From CAWGCA01 sp963820955 (GTDB lineage Bacteria; Pseudomonadota; Gammaproteobacteria; Chromatiales; Chromatiaceae): a DNA stretch of 64,000 nucleotides. Of this stretch, positions 1 to 8,354 are shown piece by piece. Under the pieces are notes generated by a model that saw nothing but the letters and a program-made list of their open reading frames with translations, did no database searches and had not been told where the DNA came from. A program made the translations under genes and the position numbers. The DNA lies in the NCBI GenBank assembly GCA_963820955.1, contig CAWGCA010000039.1, forward strand, positions 18,563 through 82,562, given 5' to 3'. Position 1 is the first letter of the stretch. Each line of letters opens with the position of its first letter.

Positions 1-720
1 CGCGACGCGCAGTTTTCCTGTATCGCCGAGTTGCGCGAACGTTGTGCTGCCGAAGGCTTGCCACTGATCAGCGTGGACACCAAGAAGAAAGAGCTCGTCG
101 GACAGTTCAAGAACACCGGCGCAACCTGGGAGCACCAACCTGTGCTGGTCAACGATCACGACTTCCGATCTCAGGCCGAGGGCATCGCTATCCCGTACGG
201 GGTCTATGACTTGCAGGCCAATCAAGGTACGGTGTTCGTCGGTACCTCCTACGACACACCGGAATTCGCGGTAGATTCCATCGAAAAGTGGTGGCGGTAC
301 GAAGGGCAAAGGCGCTACGGGCAAGCCGAGCAAATCGCCATCCTGGCTGACTGTGGCGGCAGCAACGGACCGAGCTGCCGAGCATGGAAATACGGCTTAC
401 ATCGCAAGCTTTGCGAACGCCATGGGCTTAATGTCACAGTCGCTCACTACCCATCAGGCGCCTCGAAGTGGAATCCTATCGAGCATCGGCTGTTTAGTGA
501 GATCAGCAAGAACTGGGCAGGCCGCCCCTTGGACAGCTATGAGACCATCCTCAATTATATCCGCAGAACTCGCACGACGACCGGATTGCGCTTGCGAGCG
601 CATCTTGTCCGAAAGCAATACGAAAAAGGCATCAAGATACCAAAGTCGCTGATGAGCGAGTTGCCGATCAAGAAGGGCGCAGAACTCCCGAAGTGGAACT
701 ACACCCTCAGCCCCTCGTAA
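1..720 (+). CDS. ISAzo13-family transposase, C-terminal part (cut by window edge)
   Basis: An open frame runs from the first base to TAA at 718-720, so the N-terminus lies outside the window. The visible 239 residues carry features of the ISAzo13-type DDE transposases: an early SVDTKKKE segment (first acidic position, near residue 22), an ILADCGGSNG segment (second Asp region) and a late SKWNPIEHRLFSEISKNW segment with the final Glu. These enzymes cut and join the ends of their own insertion sequence. The reading frame is undamaged here, so the element may be intact upstream. I could not identify the right terminal inverted repeat in the 230 bases that follow. Confidence 0.85.
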   Translation, partial: RDAQFSCIAELRERCAAEGLPLISVDTKKKELVGQFKNTGATWEHQPVLVNDHDFRSQAEGIAIPYGVYDLQANQGTVFVGTSYDTPEFAVDSIEKWWRYEGQRRYGQAEQIAILADCGGSNGPSCRAWKYGLHRKLCERHGLNVTVAHYPSGASKWNPIEHRLFSEISKNWAGRPLDSYETILNYIRRTRTTTGLRLRAHLVRKQYEKGIKIPKSLMSELPIKKGAELPKWNYTLSPS

Positions 721-950
721 AATTGGAAGTTATTCTTTCGGCGACCCTAAGGGTGCTTCGTGGAATCTCAGCCATGTTGAAGGCTTGATAATAAACGCAG
801 ATTACTGAATATGGTGCAGACTGAGGAACAACGACCACAAGCCAAGCAAGAAACGATCGATTACTGAAAAATTGGGTGCGCGTTTTCGTGAACGGCTGAT
901 CACCGGAGCTGCTGTCTGATTCCCCAGGTTGCGGCTAGATGAAATAATGC

Positions 951-964
951 TATCATGATATCAT
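951..964. promoter_or_regulatory. Overlapping palindromes, probable FitAB operator
   Basis: Two perfect 10-bp palindromes overlap here, TATCATGATA at 951-960 and ATGATATCAT at 955-964. They end 27 bases before the antitoxin start codon. FitA/VapB antitoxins of the ribbon-helix-helix class typically bind palindromes of this kind in their own promoter, so autorepression is the likely role. Binding itself is inferred. Confidence 0.5.
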
Positions 965-991
965 ATCCGATGAAAATAGAGGTGGACAATC

Positions 992-1234
992 ATGGCTCAG
1001 GTTGTAGTGCGCAATTTGGATGAGGAGATCAAAAAACGTCTGAAGCAGCGTGCAGATGAGCACGGAATCAGCATGGAGGCTGAGATTCGTTTGATTCTGG
1101 CGAGTACCCTGAAAGAACGCAAACCTGCCTCCAAAGGTCTGGGGTCGAGGATTACCAGCCGTTTTGCGGATCATGGTCTGGAACGGCCGCTGCCGGAATT
1201 ACACGGTCAGGATATCTGCCCGCTTGACCTGTAA
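992..1234 (+). CDS. FitA-like ribbon-helix-helix antitoxin
   Basis: This 80-residue protein begins MAQVVVRNLDEEIKKRLKQR, the usual start of FitA / Arc-type ribbon-helix-helix antitoxins: a short beta strand for DNA contact followed by two helices. The C-terminal half, rich in Gly, Arg and Pro, would wrap the toxin's active site. The ATG at 992 is preceded by a GAGGTGG ribosome-binding site at 979-985. The stop codon touches the next gene's ATG with no gap, so translation is coupled with the PIN-domain toxin. It would neutralise the toxin and repress the operon through the palindromes at 951-964. Family assignment is firm; the partner is assigned by adjacency. Confidence 0.85.
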   Translation: MAQVVVRNLDEEIKKRLKQRADEHGISMEAEIRLILASTLKERKPASKGLGSRITSRFADHGLERPLPELHGQDICPLDL

Positions 1235-1657
1235 ATGATCATCCTCGACACCAATGTGCTCTCTGCGTTGATGCAGAACGAACCACAGATTGCGGTTGTC
1301 GACTGGCTAGACGAGCAGCCTGGCGAGTCGATCTGGATAACCTGTATTACGCTGTTTGAAGCGCGTTACGGTCTGGCCCTGCTACCAGACGGGAAAAGGA
1401 AAAACCGGTTGCGCTCACTGTTTGAAGCGTTGGTAGCAGAAGACCTGGATGGCAGGGTATTAGTGTTCGATCAGGCAGCAGCGGAAGAGGCAGCGCAGCT
1501 TGCTGCAGAGCGTCATAACATGGGTTTGAACGTGGATATGCGAGATACCTTCATTGCTGGCATTGCTCTGGCGAGGAAGGCAACATTGGCAACCCGCAAT
1601 ATCCGCCATTTTGATGACCTCCATGTCAAAGTCGTCAATCCGTGGAGTCCATTATAA
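1235..1657 (+). CDS. PIN-domain toxin, FitB/VapC family
   Basis: The 140-residue product is a PIN-domain ribonuclease of the FitB/VapC group. Acidic metal-binding residues sit where expected: Asp5 in IILDTNVLS, the Glu of LFEARYGLALL near residue 43, and Asp in VDMRDTFIAGIA near residue 102, followed by the closing ATRNIRHFDDL region. Such toxins cut RNA (often initiator tRNA or other stable RNAs) and are held inactive by the co-encoded antitoxin. The ATG directly follows the antitoxin stop codon. The length is normal and all key residues are present, so it is probably functional. The RNA target cannot be read from sequence. Confidence 0.88.
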   Translation: MIILDTNVLSALMQNEPQIAVVDWLDEQPGESIWITCITLFEARYGLALLPDGKRKNRLRSLFEALVAEDLDGRVLVFDQAAAEEAAQLAAERHNMGLNVDMRDTFIAGIALARKATLATRNIRHFDDLHVKVVNPWSPL

Positions 1658-1879
1658 AGCCAACGAGAAGCCGGCTCTTCCCACCTGCAATTGGCGAATC
1701 GCTACTGAAGCCGAAACTAAGTCGGGGATCCGCAATCTCATAGTTTCTTGATACGTAACTGTATCTGTACACTGGAAAAATAAAGAAATCCAGGTTTATC
1801 TTCCCAAAGTGGGTTGACGGAGTGGGCTACCACTCAACGTTTGCAATCGATTGATATGAAAGGTGAAAAAAAACGTCAT

Positions 1880-1921
1880 CGGCCTGAAAAGCCGTGGACC
1901 TCGGTTCGATTCATGGCTCAG
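1880..1921 (+). repeat. Diverged tRNA-Cys 3'-end fragment (att relic 1)
   Basis: The bases from the anticodon stem (CGGC...GCCG) through the T-arm (TCGGTTCGATTC) match the better-preserved copies at 8404 and 16086, but the anticodon loop and acceptor end have decayed. The 5' half of a tRNA is absent, so this is not a tRNA gene. It is best read as an old integration-site scar. The rest of 1658-2273 has no convincing gene. Confidence 0.55.
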
Positions 1922-2175
1922 ATTATATCAATTAAATCAATTATATAGGTCGCAAATTACGTGTATTTTCTCATTGTGTTTTTTTGCGGAAGAATCAGCA
2001 AAATCTCGTCTAATCCCGCCTAACAAAGTCTGAATCTACTCCGGTGAGTGGCAAGAATGCTGTATCGCGGTAAGCACAAACAGTAGCCCTCCAAACTCCG
2101 CGGAGGCCAAGCGCTATTGCTACCGCAAAAGACTCGTACAGCAGCTCAAAGCTCCGCATCGGATGTAGGGGACAG

Positions 2176-2202
2176 TTGAGTTATTCGCAATCAATTTATA
2201 CT
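2176..2202 (+). promoter_or_regulatory. Weak candidate promoter for the SNF2 operon
   Basis: TTGAGT at 2176-2181 and TATACT at 2197-2202 form a possible sigma-70 promoter with a short 15-base spacer. The -10 box lies in a near-palindrome (ATACTATCGGTAT), a plausible binding site for a regulator such as the XRE protein at the end of the operon. This is only a pattern match. Confidence 0.25.
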
Positions 2203-2273
2203 ATCGGTATAAACATACCCTGGACGTTTTTACATACGGGGATAGCCAAACCTTTGAATGTCGAAGTTCCAAT

Positions 2274-4967
2274 GTGTCTTTTGAACTAGGATTGTTACCC
2301 TCCGGGCATCTGCATTGCTTCCCGCTGACAACTGATAGCGATTCAAATGAGAGCGCCGGTAGTGCGCGCATTGCCAAGGCGTTTTCGCGACATACGGGCG
2401 AGGGCCTGTTTACTCTAGCGGCAAGGAAAGAGGATGCAGATCTAGCACCGACATTCGTCTATTGGCGCAATTTCGCCGGAAAATATCTGAGCGCACGATG
2501 CCTGCTGACACCAACGGATCCGGATCGAATTGATCCCCTGGAGCCGCTTTGTGCAGCAGATACGATGCCCTTGCTTCTGAGTGCGCCGCCTATGCGTGGC
2601 GCCGAGTATCTCTCCGCCTTGGCGTTGCAGGAGATCTGGACCCTGTTAGATCGTTGGGTCTGCGAACAGATTCAGGTATTCGGCAGCCTTGCCGGTTTCC
2701 TCGCCAGCAAGGCGCCAAAATGGCATCAGGTGGGTCGTGTCTGCTTCCATCTGGCGGAAAACAAAAACGATCCGGACTATCCCTTCGCTTTCATGGCCAC
2801 CTATGCGCCCGAAATTTCCGGGCAGGGCAGGGTGCGTTATCAACCACTCAACCGGGCCCTGCAGGAGTATACCGGCGCAAAGAACAAACAGGCATTGATA
2901 CGCCTCCTTTCACCCGTGCATCGCGCATCGGAATCCAGCCCGGTGATCAGGGACCTGGTAGAGACGGGCGATCTGTACCACCCGCTGGCCTGGACACCCA
3001 CGGAAGCGTACGAATTTCTCAAGGAGATACCGCTGTACGAGCAGAGCGGTGTGGTTGTGCGGATACCGGACTGGTGGAAAAAACGCAGTAGACCCCGTGT
3101 TGGCATCACCATTGGTCAGGGCAAGAAAAAGAACTTCGGTGCCGACTCGTTACTGGATTTCAGCTTGAAGATTGCGTTGGGTGATGAGTCACTCAGCCAG
3201 GCCGAACTGAATAAGCTGATGGCGGCGGGTGATGGTCTGGTCTTCATCAAGGGACAGTGGGTGGAAGTCGATCAGGTGCAACTGAGTGAGGCCCTTGCGC
3301 ACTGGAAAAAAGTGGAAGCCGGTGTGGTGGATAATGGCCTCTCCTTTGTGGAGGGAATGCGGCTGCTGGCCGGTGCGCCTGCCGACCTGGGCCGTGCCGA
3401 TTCCATGAATGAGACGCGCGAGTGGTCTTTTGTCCAGCCTGGTAAGTGGCTGACGTCACTACTTGATGAGTTACGATCACCGGGTGAAGAGAAGGTCGCC
3501 AGCCCGGGGAAATCACTCAAAGCGACCCTTCGACCCTATCAGAAGAGTGGGGTCAGCTGGTTGTGGTTGCTCTCTCGGTTGGGATTGGGTGCCTGTCTGG
3601 CGGATGACATGGGACTGGGGAAGACCATGCAGATCATTGCGCTTCTGCTTGTATTGAAGAAGAATCGCTGTAACAAGCCGTCGTTGCTGGTACTTCCGGC
3701 ATCCCTACTCGCCAATTGGAAAACAGAACTCGATCGCTTCGCTCCGTCTCTGAAGTGCCTTTTCATACACCGATCCCAGATGGGTAAGGATGAAATCGAT
3801 GCCTTGGTTGCCGACGATAATCCTGTTTTGAATCACGTCGATCTGGTGTTGACCACCTATGGCACGCTCATGCGCCAAAGCTGGCTACAGGACCGGGAGT
3901 GGCAACTGTTAGTGCTTGACGAAGCGCAAGCGATCAAGAACCCGGTTGCCCGCCAGACGAAAGCCGTCAAGCAGATAAAGGCTGTATCCCGTATTGCGCT
4001 GACCGGAACGCCAGTCGAAAATCGAATTTCCGATCTCTGGTCGCTATTCGATTTCCTGAATCCCGGTCTGCTCGGATCGGCTATGCGGTTCAAAAGTTTC
4101 GTCAAGTCTCTGTCGGAGCAAAGCGTCAAACAATATGCACCGCTGCGCAATCTTGTAAGTCCCTACATCCTGCGCCGCCTCAAGACCGACCGGTCGATCA
4201 TCAGCGACCTGCCGGAGAAGACTGAAGTGGCGGCATACTGTGGTCTGAGTAAAATTCAGGCGGCTCAGTATCAAAAGGCGGTGGCTGAGTTAGCCGAATC
4301 GCTGGAGACACTGGATGGCATGAAACGGCGTGGCCTGGTGCTCTCTTACCTACTGCGGTTCAAGCAGATCTGTAATCATCCGTCACAATTGTTGGGCGAT
4401 GGCCTGTATGAGCCGAAAAAGAGCGGTAAGTTTCTACGCATGGTCGAGCTTTGCGAAGAGATCGCCTCACGTCAGGAGAAGCTTCTTGTTTTCACCCAGT
4501 TCCGCGAGATGACCGGACCGCTGGCCTCGTTCCTGGCGCAGCAATTTGACCAGCCGGGTCTGATTTTGCATGGTGGTACGCCGGTCGGGCAACGGCAAAA
4601 ACTCGTTGAGCGTTTTCAGTGCGAAGAGGGGCCACCCTTCTTTATTCTATCGCTCAAGGCAGGAGGCACTGGCCTCAACCTGACACAGGCATCCCACGTA
4701 ATCCACTTCGATCGCTGGTGGAACCCGGCAGTGGAAAATCAGGCAACCGATCGAGCCTTCCGCATTGGTCAGAAAAGAAATGTACTGGTGCATAAATTCG
4801 TCTGCCAGGGAACGGTAGAGGAGAAAATCGATGCCTTGATCAAAGAGAAGAGTGCACTCGCCAATGATCTGTTGGAAGGGGGAGGGGAGATGCTGCTGAC
4901 TGAGATGGATAATGAAGCGTTGCTTAACCTGGTTTCACTCGATATCGAAAAAAGCCAGGTTGGATAG
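2274..4967 (+). CDS. SNF2-family DNA-dependent ATPase (DEAQ helicase)
   Basis: This 897-residue protein has an N-terminal half of about 400 residues with no motif I recognise (the usual place of the bacterial SNF2-associated region), then the two RecA-like lobes of a Swi2/Snf2 ATPase. Motif I is DDMGLGKTMQ near residue 443, motif II is DEAQ in VLDEAQAIKN near residue 548, motif III is LTGTPVENRISDLWS, and the C-terminal lobe has SLKAGGTGLNL and the arginine-finger region ATDRAFRIGQKRNV. Such proteins translocate on duplex DNA and remodel protein-DNA complexes. The start is uncertain: GTG at 2274 is used because the overlapping ATG at 2272 is out of frame, and no good ribosome-binding site is seen. 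A SWIM-domain gene follows 11 bases later, a pairing common in bacterial genomes. Confidence 0.9.
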   Translation: MSFELGLLPSGHLHCFPLTTDSDSNESAGSARIAKAFSRHTGEGLFTLAARKEDADLAPTFVYWRNFAGKYLSARCLLTPTDPDRIDPLEPLCAADTMPLLLSAPPMRGAEYLSALALQEIWTLLDRWVCEQIQVFGSLAGFLASKAPKWHQVGRVCFHLAENKNDPDYPFAFMATYAPEISGQGRVRYQPLNRALQEYTGAKNKQALIRLLSPVHRASESSPVIRDLVETGDLYHPLAWTPTEAYEFLKEIPLYEQSGVVVRIPDWWKKRSRPRVGITIGQGKKKNFGADSLLDFSLKIALGDESLSQAELNKLMAAGDGLVFIKGQWVEVDQVQLSEALAHWKKVEAGVVDNGLSFVEGMRLLAGAPADLGRADSMNETREWSFVQPGKWLTSLLDELRSPGEEKVASPGKSLKATLRPYQKSGVSWLWLLSRLGLGACLADDMGLGKTMQIIALLLVLKKNRCNKPSLLVLPASLLANWKTELDRFAPSLKCLFIHRSQMGKDEIDALVADDNPVLNHVDLVLTTYGTLMRQSWLQDREWQLLVLDEAQAIKNPVARQTKAVKQIKAVSRIALTGTPVENRISDLWSLFDFLNPGLLGSAMRFKSFVKSLSEQSVKQYAPLRNLVSPYILRRLKTDRSIISDLPEKTEVAAYCGLSKIQAAQYQKAVAELAESLETLDGMKRRGLVLSYLLRFKQICNHPSQLLGDGLYEPKKSGKFLRMVELCEEIASRQEKLLVFTQFREMTGPLASFLAQQFDQPGLILHGGTPVGQRQKLVERFQCEEGPPFFILSLKAGGTGLNLTQASHVIHFDRWWNPAVENQATDRAFRIGQKRNVLVHKFVCQGTVEEKIDALIKEKSALANDLLEGGGEMLLTEMDNEALLNLVSLDIEKSQVG

Positions 4968-4978
4968 GAAAAAAGAGA

Positions 4979-5707
4979 ATGGCTTATTATGAATGGAGAC
5001 CTTATGTGTCGGTTGCCCAACGGCGTGCCAAGGCATTACGGGAGATGCAGAAACTGCGCAAGAAGGGAAAGAAGATCGAACCGGTGGAGTTGGAAGGCCG
5101 TAAGATTGCACGTACTTTCTGGGGAGATGCCTGGTGCAAACACCTGGAACAATTCAGCGACTATGCTAACCGCTTGCCGCGCGGGCGGACCTATGTGCGT
5201 AACGGTTCGGTTTGCCATCTCGCTATCTCAAAGGGAAAAATTGAGGCCATCGTCAGCGGCTCCGAACTCTATAATATCGACATCAGGATCACACCGCTTG
5301 CCGAAAACAGGTGGAAAAAAGTACGTAAACAGTGTGCCGGCCAAATCGGCTCCATGCTGGAGTTATTGCAGGGACGTCTCTCCAATCATGTTATGGAGAT
5401 TGTGACCGATCGTAACCAAGGACTGTTTCCCAAGCCAAGTGAAATCAAATTCTCCTGCGACTGCCCGGACTGGGCGGGGATGTGCAAACATGTCGCCGCT
5501 GCCCTCTACGGGATAGGTGCCCGACTGGACCATCAACCTGAGTTGCTTTTTCTGCTGAGAAATGTCGACCACGACGAGTTGATCACTGCTGAATTGGAAC
5601 TGCAGACAGCGACTTCCGGAAAAGGAAAGCGACGTCGTCTGGCAAGCCAGGATCTTTCTGATGTATTTGGAGTAGAGATCGAAGAGTCTCCTGAAGCCAG
5701 GAAGTAG
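4979..5707 (+). CDS. SWIM zinc-finger protein, partner of the SNF2 ATPase
   Basis: The 242-residue product carries a SWIM zinc-binding motif (CxCxnCxH) at about residues 160-172, seen as CDCPDWAGMCKH. The basic N-terminal region is rich in Lys/Arg. SWIM domains bind DNA or proteins, and bacterial SWIM proteins are repeatedly found next to SNF2 ATPases, as here with an 11-base gap. It probably acts as the DNA- or substrate-recruiting subunit; this is inference from context. Signs of damage are absent. The upstream gene's tail includes a GGATAGGAAAA stretch that can serve as ribosome-binding site. Confidence 0.85.
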   Translation: MAYYEWRPYVSVAQRRAKALREMQKLRKKGKKIEPVELEGRKIARTFWGDAWCKHLEQFSDYANRLPRGRTYVRNGSVCHLAISKGKIEAIVSGSELYNIDIRITPLAENRWKKVRKQCAGQIGSMLELLQGRLSNHVMEIVTDRNQGLFPKPSEIKFSCDCPDWAGMCKHVAAALYGIGARLDHQPELLFLLRNVDHDELITAELELQTATSGKGKRRRLASQDLSDVFGVEIEESPEARK

Positions 5708-5729
5708 AAAGAGATCTGTCACAAAAAAG

Positions 5730-6071
5730 GTGACGAAAAAAGGAATCGATGAAACGAAAAAGAAAAGCAACGCTGCCCGAAACGGGAAAAAAGCAACGGC
5801 GCGCAGCAGGAAAGGTACAGTGACCAAATCGGCAGCGGTAGTCCGCAGGAAAGAATTTATCCCCACCTCAGCCGCAGTTGCCCGCTTACGCAAACGATTC
5901 GGGATGAATCAATCCCAGTTTGCAAAACTGCTTGGTGTAAGCCAGCCGACTGTCATCAACTGGGAGAATGCCGGCGGTAAACTCAATCTTCGCCAACGCA
6001 CCATGGAGGCGCTTGCCGAGGCAGCTGGGTTTACAAGCGATCAGGCAACGAAAAAATTAAAGCATAACTGA
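5730..6071 (+). CDS. XRE-family helix-turn-helix protein with basic N-terminus
   Basis: The first 45 residues are a Lys/Arg/Ala-rich, low-complexity tail resembling histone H1-like tails. The remaining 60 form a helix-turn-helix of the XRE/Cro type, with the recognition region MNQSQFAKLLGVSQPTVINW and a final helix RQRTMEALAEAAGF. It follows the SWIM gene by 22 bases and is probably co-transcribed, so it may regulate the operon or help load the ATPase on DNA. GTG at 5730 is used as start; an upstream AGAAAGAG could be the ribosome-binding site. Function beyond DNA binding is not known. Confidence 0.75.
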   Translation: MTKKGIDETKKKSNAARNGKKATARSRKGTVTKSAAVVRRKEFIPTSAAVARLRKRFGMNQSQFAKLLGVSQPTVINWENAGGKLNLRQRTMEALAEAAGFTSDQATKKLKHN

Positions 6072-6109
6072 TGAGATTGCGTCACCTCGCATGCAGCTTG
6101 TCTCACATC

Positions 6110-6210
6110 TGTTGTGGGTCCCTAAAAATAGGAGCCTGTTGATTCTATTGCATATTTCTGGATAATGCCGATCCATGGAATCCATGGTACGGCTGATCCA
6201 GTTCATGCTG
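6110..6210. repeat. Dispersed ~100-bp repeat, copy A
   Basis: These bases recur at 10452-10550 at roughly 80 percent identity by eye. The block begins TGTGGGTCCC, contains a GGATCC/TCCATGG-rich middle and ends near GATCCAGTT. No coding potential is seen. I could not assign it to a known insertion sequence end. It sits just downstream of the XRE gene. Confidence 0.6.
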
Positions 6211-6240
6211 ACGTTGCTGACGACATCTGTCCGATCGCAG

Positions 6241-6690
6241 AGCGTTGTTGCATATATCCACCCGGCTAGCTTCGTTACCCTTCAGTATACTGGGCTAATT
6301 CGGAAATCAGACTTTATCTTCAGGTATCGCGCTCGAAACTGTTCGACCTAGAGCCGCACATTGGTGCGCCGCGGTAGTATTACCTTCTGGGGCGACGAGA
6401 ATGCGCTGTCGGCCTGGAGTAATCAGACAGAACCCAGGGGGGGCGCGGTCGACCTCGGATCTAAGCGGATAGCGCCACCGAATGCGCACGGGTCGCCAAG
6501 GCCGTTTTACATCTCAGCCTGCATGCGACCCAAGGATTCCTATAATCGTTCGTACAGCTGATGGACACCGTACTTCCGGTACCCGGACTACACGACGGTG
6601 GGCCGGTGTTAGAGTGCACTAGATACGCAATGACAGACTGCACCGACGAAACAAGCGAGGCCGCCTTATCTGGAGATAGCCTCAACTCTG
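6241..6690 (+). mobile_element. Split remnant of an IS5-family (IS903-like) left end
   Basis: Bases 6241-6305 match the left end of the element at 8535 (GCGTTGTTGCATA start, then the sequence encoding the first residues RKSD of its transposase). The match resumes at 6634-6690 (CTGCACCGACGAA...), so about 330 bases of unrelated sequence now separate two adjoining pieces. The start codon has become ATT. No functional product is possible. I found nothing recognisable in the intervening 6306-6633 or in the rest of 6072-6795 beyond this and the repeat before it. Confidence 0.6.
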
Positions 6691-6746
6691 GGGTGGAAGG
6701 GATCTAGTAACTTGATCCCTGCCGCTTGTGTCATACTTCACTACAG

Positions 6747-6775
6747 TGTGCCATAATACTATCGTATATGGCACA
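6747..6775. promoter_or_regulatory. Inverted repeat, probable AbrB-VapC operator
   Basis: TGTGCCATA at 6747-6755 and TATGGCACA at 6767-6775 form a perfect 9-bp inverted repeat with an 11-base spacer, ending 20 bases before the antitoxin ATG. The position and symmetry fit an autoregulatory site for the AbrB-type antitoxin. Confidence 0.5.
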
Positions 6776-6795
6776 TAAAGCAGACTATACGCCCG

Positions 6796-7053
6796 ATGGA
6801 AAGTCATAATGAGATTCAACTTAGTGCTCAGGGTAGGCTGGTGATTCCCGCAGCCTTGCGTCGGGCACTGGGTTTCAAGCCTGGAGACAAGCTGATTGCC
6901 TACCAGGAAGATGGTAGGTTGGTGTTGGAGAAAAGCAGCACCATCGAACGCCGCCTTAAACAACGTTTCGATCATATCCCAGAGGGTGAGTATCTTGCTG
7001 ACGAACTGATCGCGGAGCGCCGGGCAGAGGCTCACCGGGAGGCGGGTGAGTGA
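6796..7053 (+). CDS. AbrB/MazE-fold antitoxin (VapB type)
   Basis: The 85-residue protein has an N-terminal swapped-hairpin AbrB domain (IQLSAQGRLVIPAALRRALG, then PGDKLIAYQEDGRLVLE), the standard DNA-binding fold of VapB/MazE antitoxins. The charged C-terminal tail (EYLADELIAERRAEAHREAG) would bind and block the toxin. Its stop codon overlaps the next start (GTGA at 7050-7053), so the two genes are translationally coupled. It probably represses its own promoter at the inverted repeat 6747-6775. Confidence 0.88.
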   Translation: MESHNEIQLSAQGRLVIPAALRRALGFKPGDKLIAYQEDGRLVLEKSSTIERRLKQRFDHIPEGEYLADELIAERRAEAHREAGE

Positions 7054-7430
7054 AACTGGTGCTGGATGCTTCGGCCGTGCTTGCGTGGTTGCACGATGAG
7101 CCGGGAGGCGAACAGGTCGGTAATCATCTGCCCGAATCATGCATATCCAGCGTGAATTGGTCCGAGGTAGTGCAGAAGTCGCTGACTAGAAAGGTTAATA
7201 TCGACGGTATGCGTGAGGAGTTTGTGGCTCTCGGTTTATCGATCGAACCTTTCGACGCCTCTCAGGCTGAAATTACCGGTCGCCTCTGGAGTTCGACTCG
7301 AAAGCACGGCATGTCCTTGGGTGACCGCGCCTGTCTTGCTCTGGCAAAAGAGATGTCTCTGCCTGTACTGACTGCGGACCGAGCGTGGAAGCAATTGAAA
7401 CTAGATCTAGACATCCGTCTTCTGCGCTGA
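7050..7430 (+). CDS. PIN-domain VapC toxin
   Basis: The 126-residue product starts with GTG overlapping the antitoxin stop. PIN-domain acidic residues are visible: Asp6 (LVLDASAVLAWL), Glu in SSVNWSEVVQ near residue 38, and Asp in MSLGDRACLALA near residue 93, followed by VLTADRAW. It is predicted to be an RNA-cleaving toxin controlled by the preceding AbrB-type antitoxin. Length and residues are complete, so the module is likely active. The specific RNA target cannot be inferred. Confidence 0.88.
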   Translation: MKLVLDASAVLAWLHDEPGGEQVGNHLPESCISSVNWSEVVQKSLTRKVNIDGMREEFVALGLSIEPFDASQAEITGRLWSSTRKHGMSLGDRACLALAKEMSLPVLTADRAWKQLKLDLDIRLLR

Positions 7431-7658
7431 AATCTAGGGTGACAGGGAAGAAATCGGCTTTGTGTATGCTGAGTGGGTTTAAGGAGTGGGTTCCCTGTCG
7501 CTCCACAAAACTCATCCGCCTCGAAAAACAATGACTTAGGCTTCATTCGGATTTCTGGTATCGGTGCCGGCTCGCTCTTGAAATTCTTAGGACAGCATAG
7601 CTGCGACCCTCCACAGTTCATACAAGACGCTACTCGAAAATTAGCAACTAATAAACAG

Positions 7659-7686
7659 TTGCGTCAATATGGAAAATTGCTATACT
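7659..7686 (+). promoter_or_regulatory. Candidate promoter of the hicAB locus
   Basis: TTGCGT at 7659-7664 and TATACT at 7681-7686 are separated by 16 bases, 13 bases ahead of the hicA start. CAGTTGC (7656-7662) and GCAACTG (7691-7697) form an inverted repeat around the promoter and could be the HicB operator. The preceding stretch 7431-7655 shows nothing else. Confidence 0.4.
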
Positions 7687-7699
7687 GTTTGCAACTGAA

Positions 7700-7961
7700 A
7701 TGGAGTTGCAGTTGGGAAAGCGCGAAAAACTGATTGCCAGACTTAAAGACTGTCCCGGCAGACTTCACCTGGCAGGAATTAAATGTCTTGTTAAAAGCAT
7801 TGGGCTGTAAGGAAGTACAGGGAAGCGGTTCGCGGGTGAAGTTCGATAGCGGTAAAGCAGATCAGATGATCAATCTGCACAAACCTCATCCTGAAAATAT
7901 CGTATAACGCTATGCACGCCGGCAACTGATCGAGAAACTGGAACAGGGTGGATTGATATGA
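7700..7961 (+). pseudogene. hicA: hicA-like mRNA interferase toxin, inactivated
   Basis: Read with one frame correction, this region encodes a HicA-type toxin: MELQLGKREKLIARLKDCP, then after a one-base insertion near 7757 the frame continues ADFTWQELNVLLKALGC and GSGSRVKFDSG, with the NLHKPHPENIV segment carrying the conserved active-site His region of the double-stranded-RNA-binding-like fold. A second lesion, TAA after ENIV near 7904, stops even the corrected frame. The original stop overlaps the hicB ATG (7958-7961). The toxin is therefore dead by two independent changes in this sequence while its antitoxin remains open. Confidence 0.75.
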
Positions 7962-8293
7962 AACTCATGGAGTACAAAGGTTTTTACGGGTCCGTCGAGG
8001 CCAGTGTAGAGGACGGGTGCCTGTTCGGTAAGTTGGAATTTATCGATCCCCTGGTGAACTATGAGGGAGACACGGTGCAGGAGATAGAGGCGGCGTTTCA
8101 CGAAGCCGTGAATGACTATTTAGAAACTTGCGAAGAGTTGAGTGTTGAGCCTCAGAAGTCTTACCGGGGCACATTTAACGTTCGAATCGGTCGGGATCTA
8201 CACCGGGCAGCAGCGATAGCAGCAAAACAAAAGGACATCAATCTAAACGAGCTAGTAAAGCGGGCAATTGAGCGCGAAGTTTCGGCGCAGTAG
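7958..8293 (+). CDS. hicB: HicB-family antitoxin
   Basis: The 111-residue protein matches the HicB layout. An N-terminal partially degraded RNase-H-like domain (YKGFYGSVEASVEDGCLFGKL, then YEGDTVQEIEAAFHEAVNDYLETC) is followed by a C-terminal ribbon-helix-helix DNA-binding domain (GTFNVRIGRDLHRAAAIAAK, NLNELVKRAIERE). It would neutralise HicA and repress the operon. Since hicA is broken here, the gene persists alone, either by recent toxin loss or as an orphan antitoxin that protects against incoming hicA loci. A ribosome-binding site lies in the hicA tail. Confidence 0.88.
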   Translation: MKLMEYKGFYGSVEASVEDGCLFGKLEFIDPLVNYEGDTVQEIEAAFHEAVNDYLETCEELSVEPQKSYRGTFNVRIGRDLHRAAAIAAKQKDINLNELVKRAIEREVSAQ

Positions 8294-8354
8294 AAAGCAT
8301 GCGAACGGTTGAACAACATGGGGTCAATGGAAATTGCGAAATTTGTGCTTAGTT

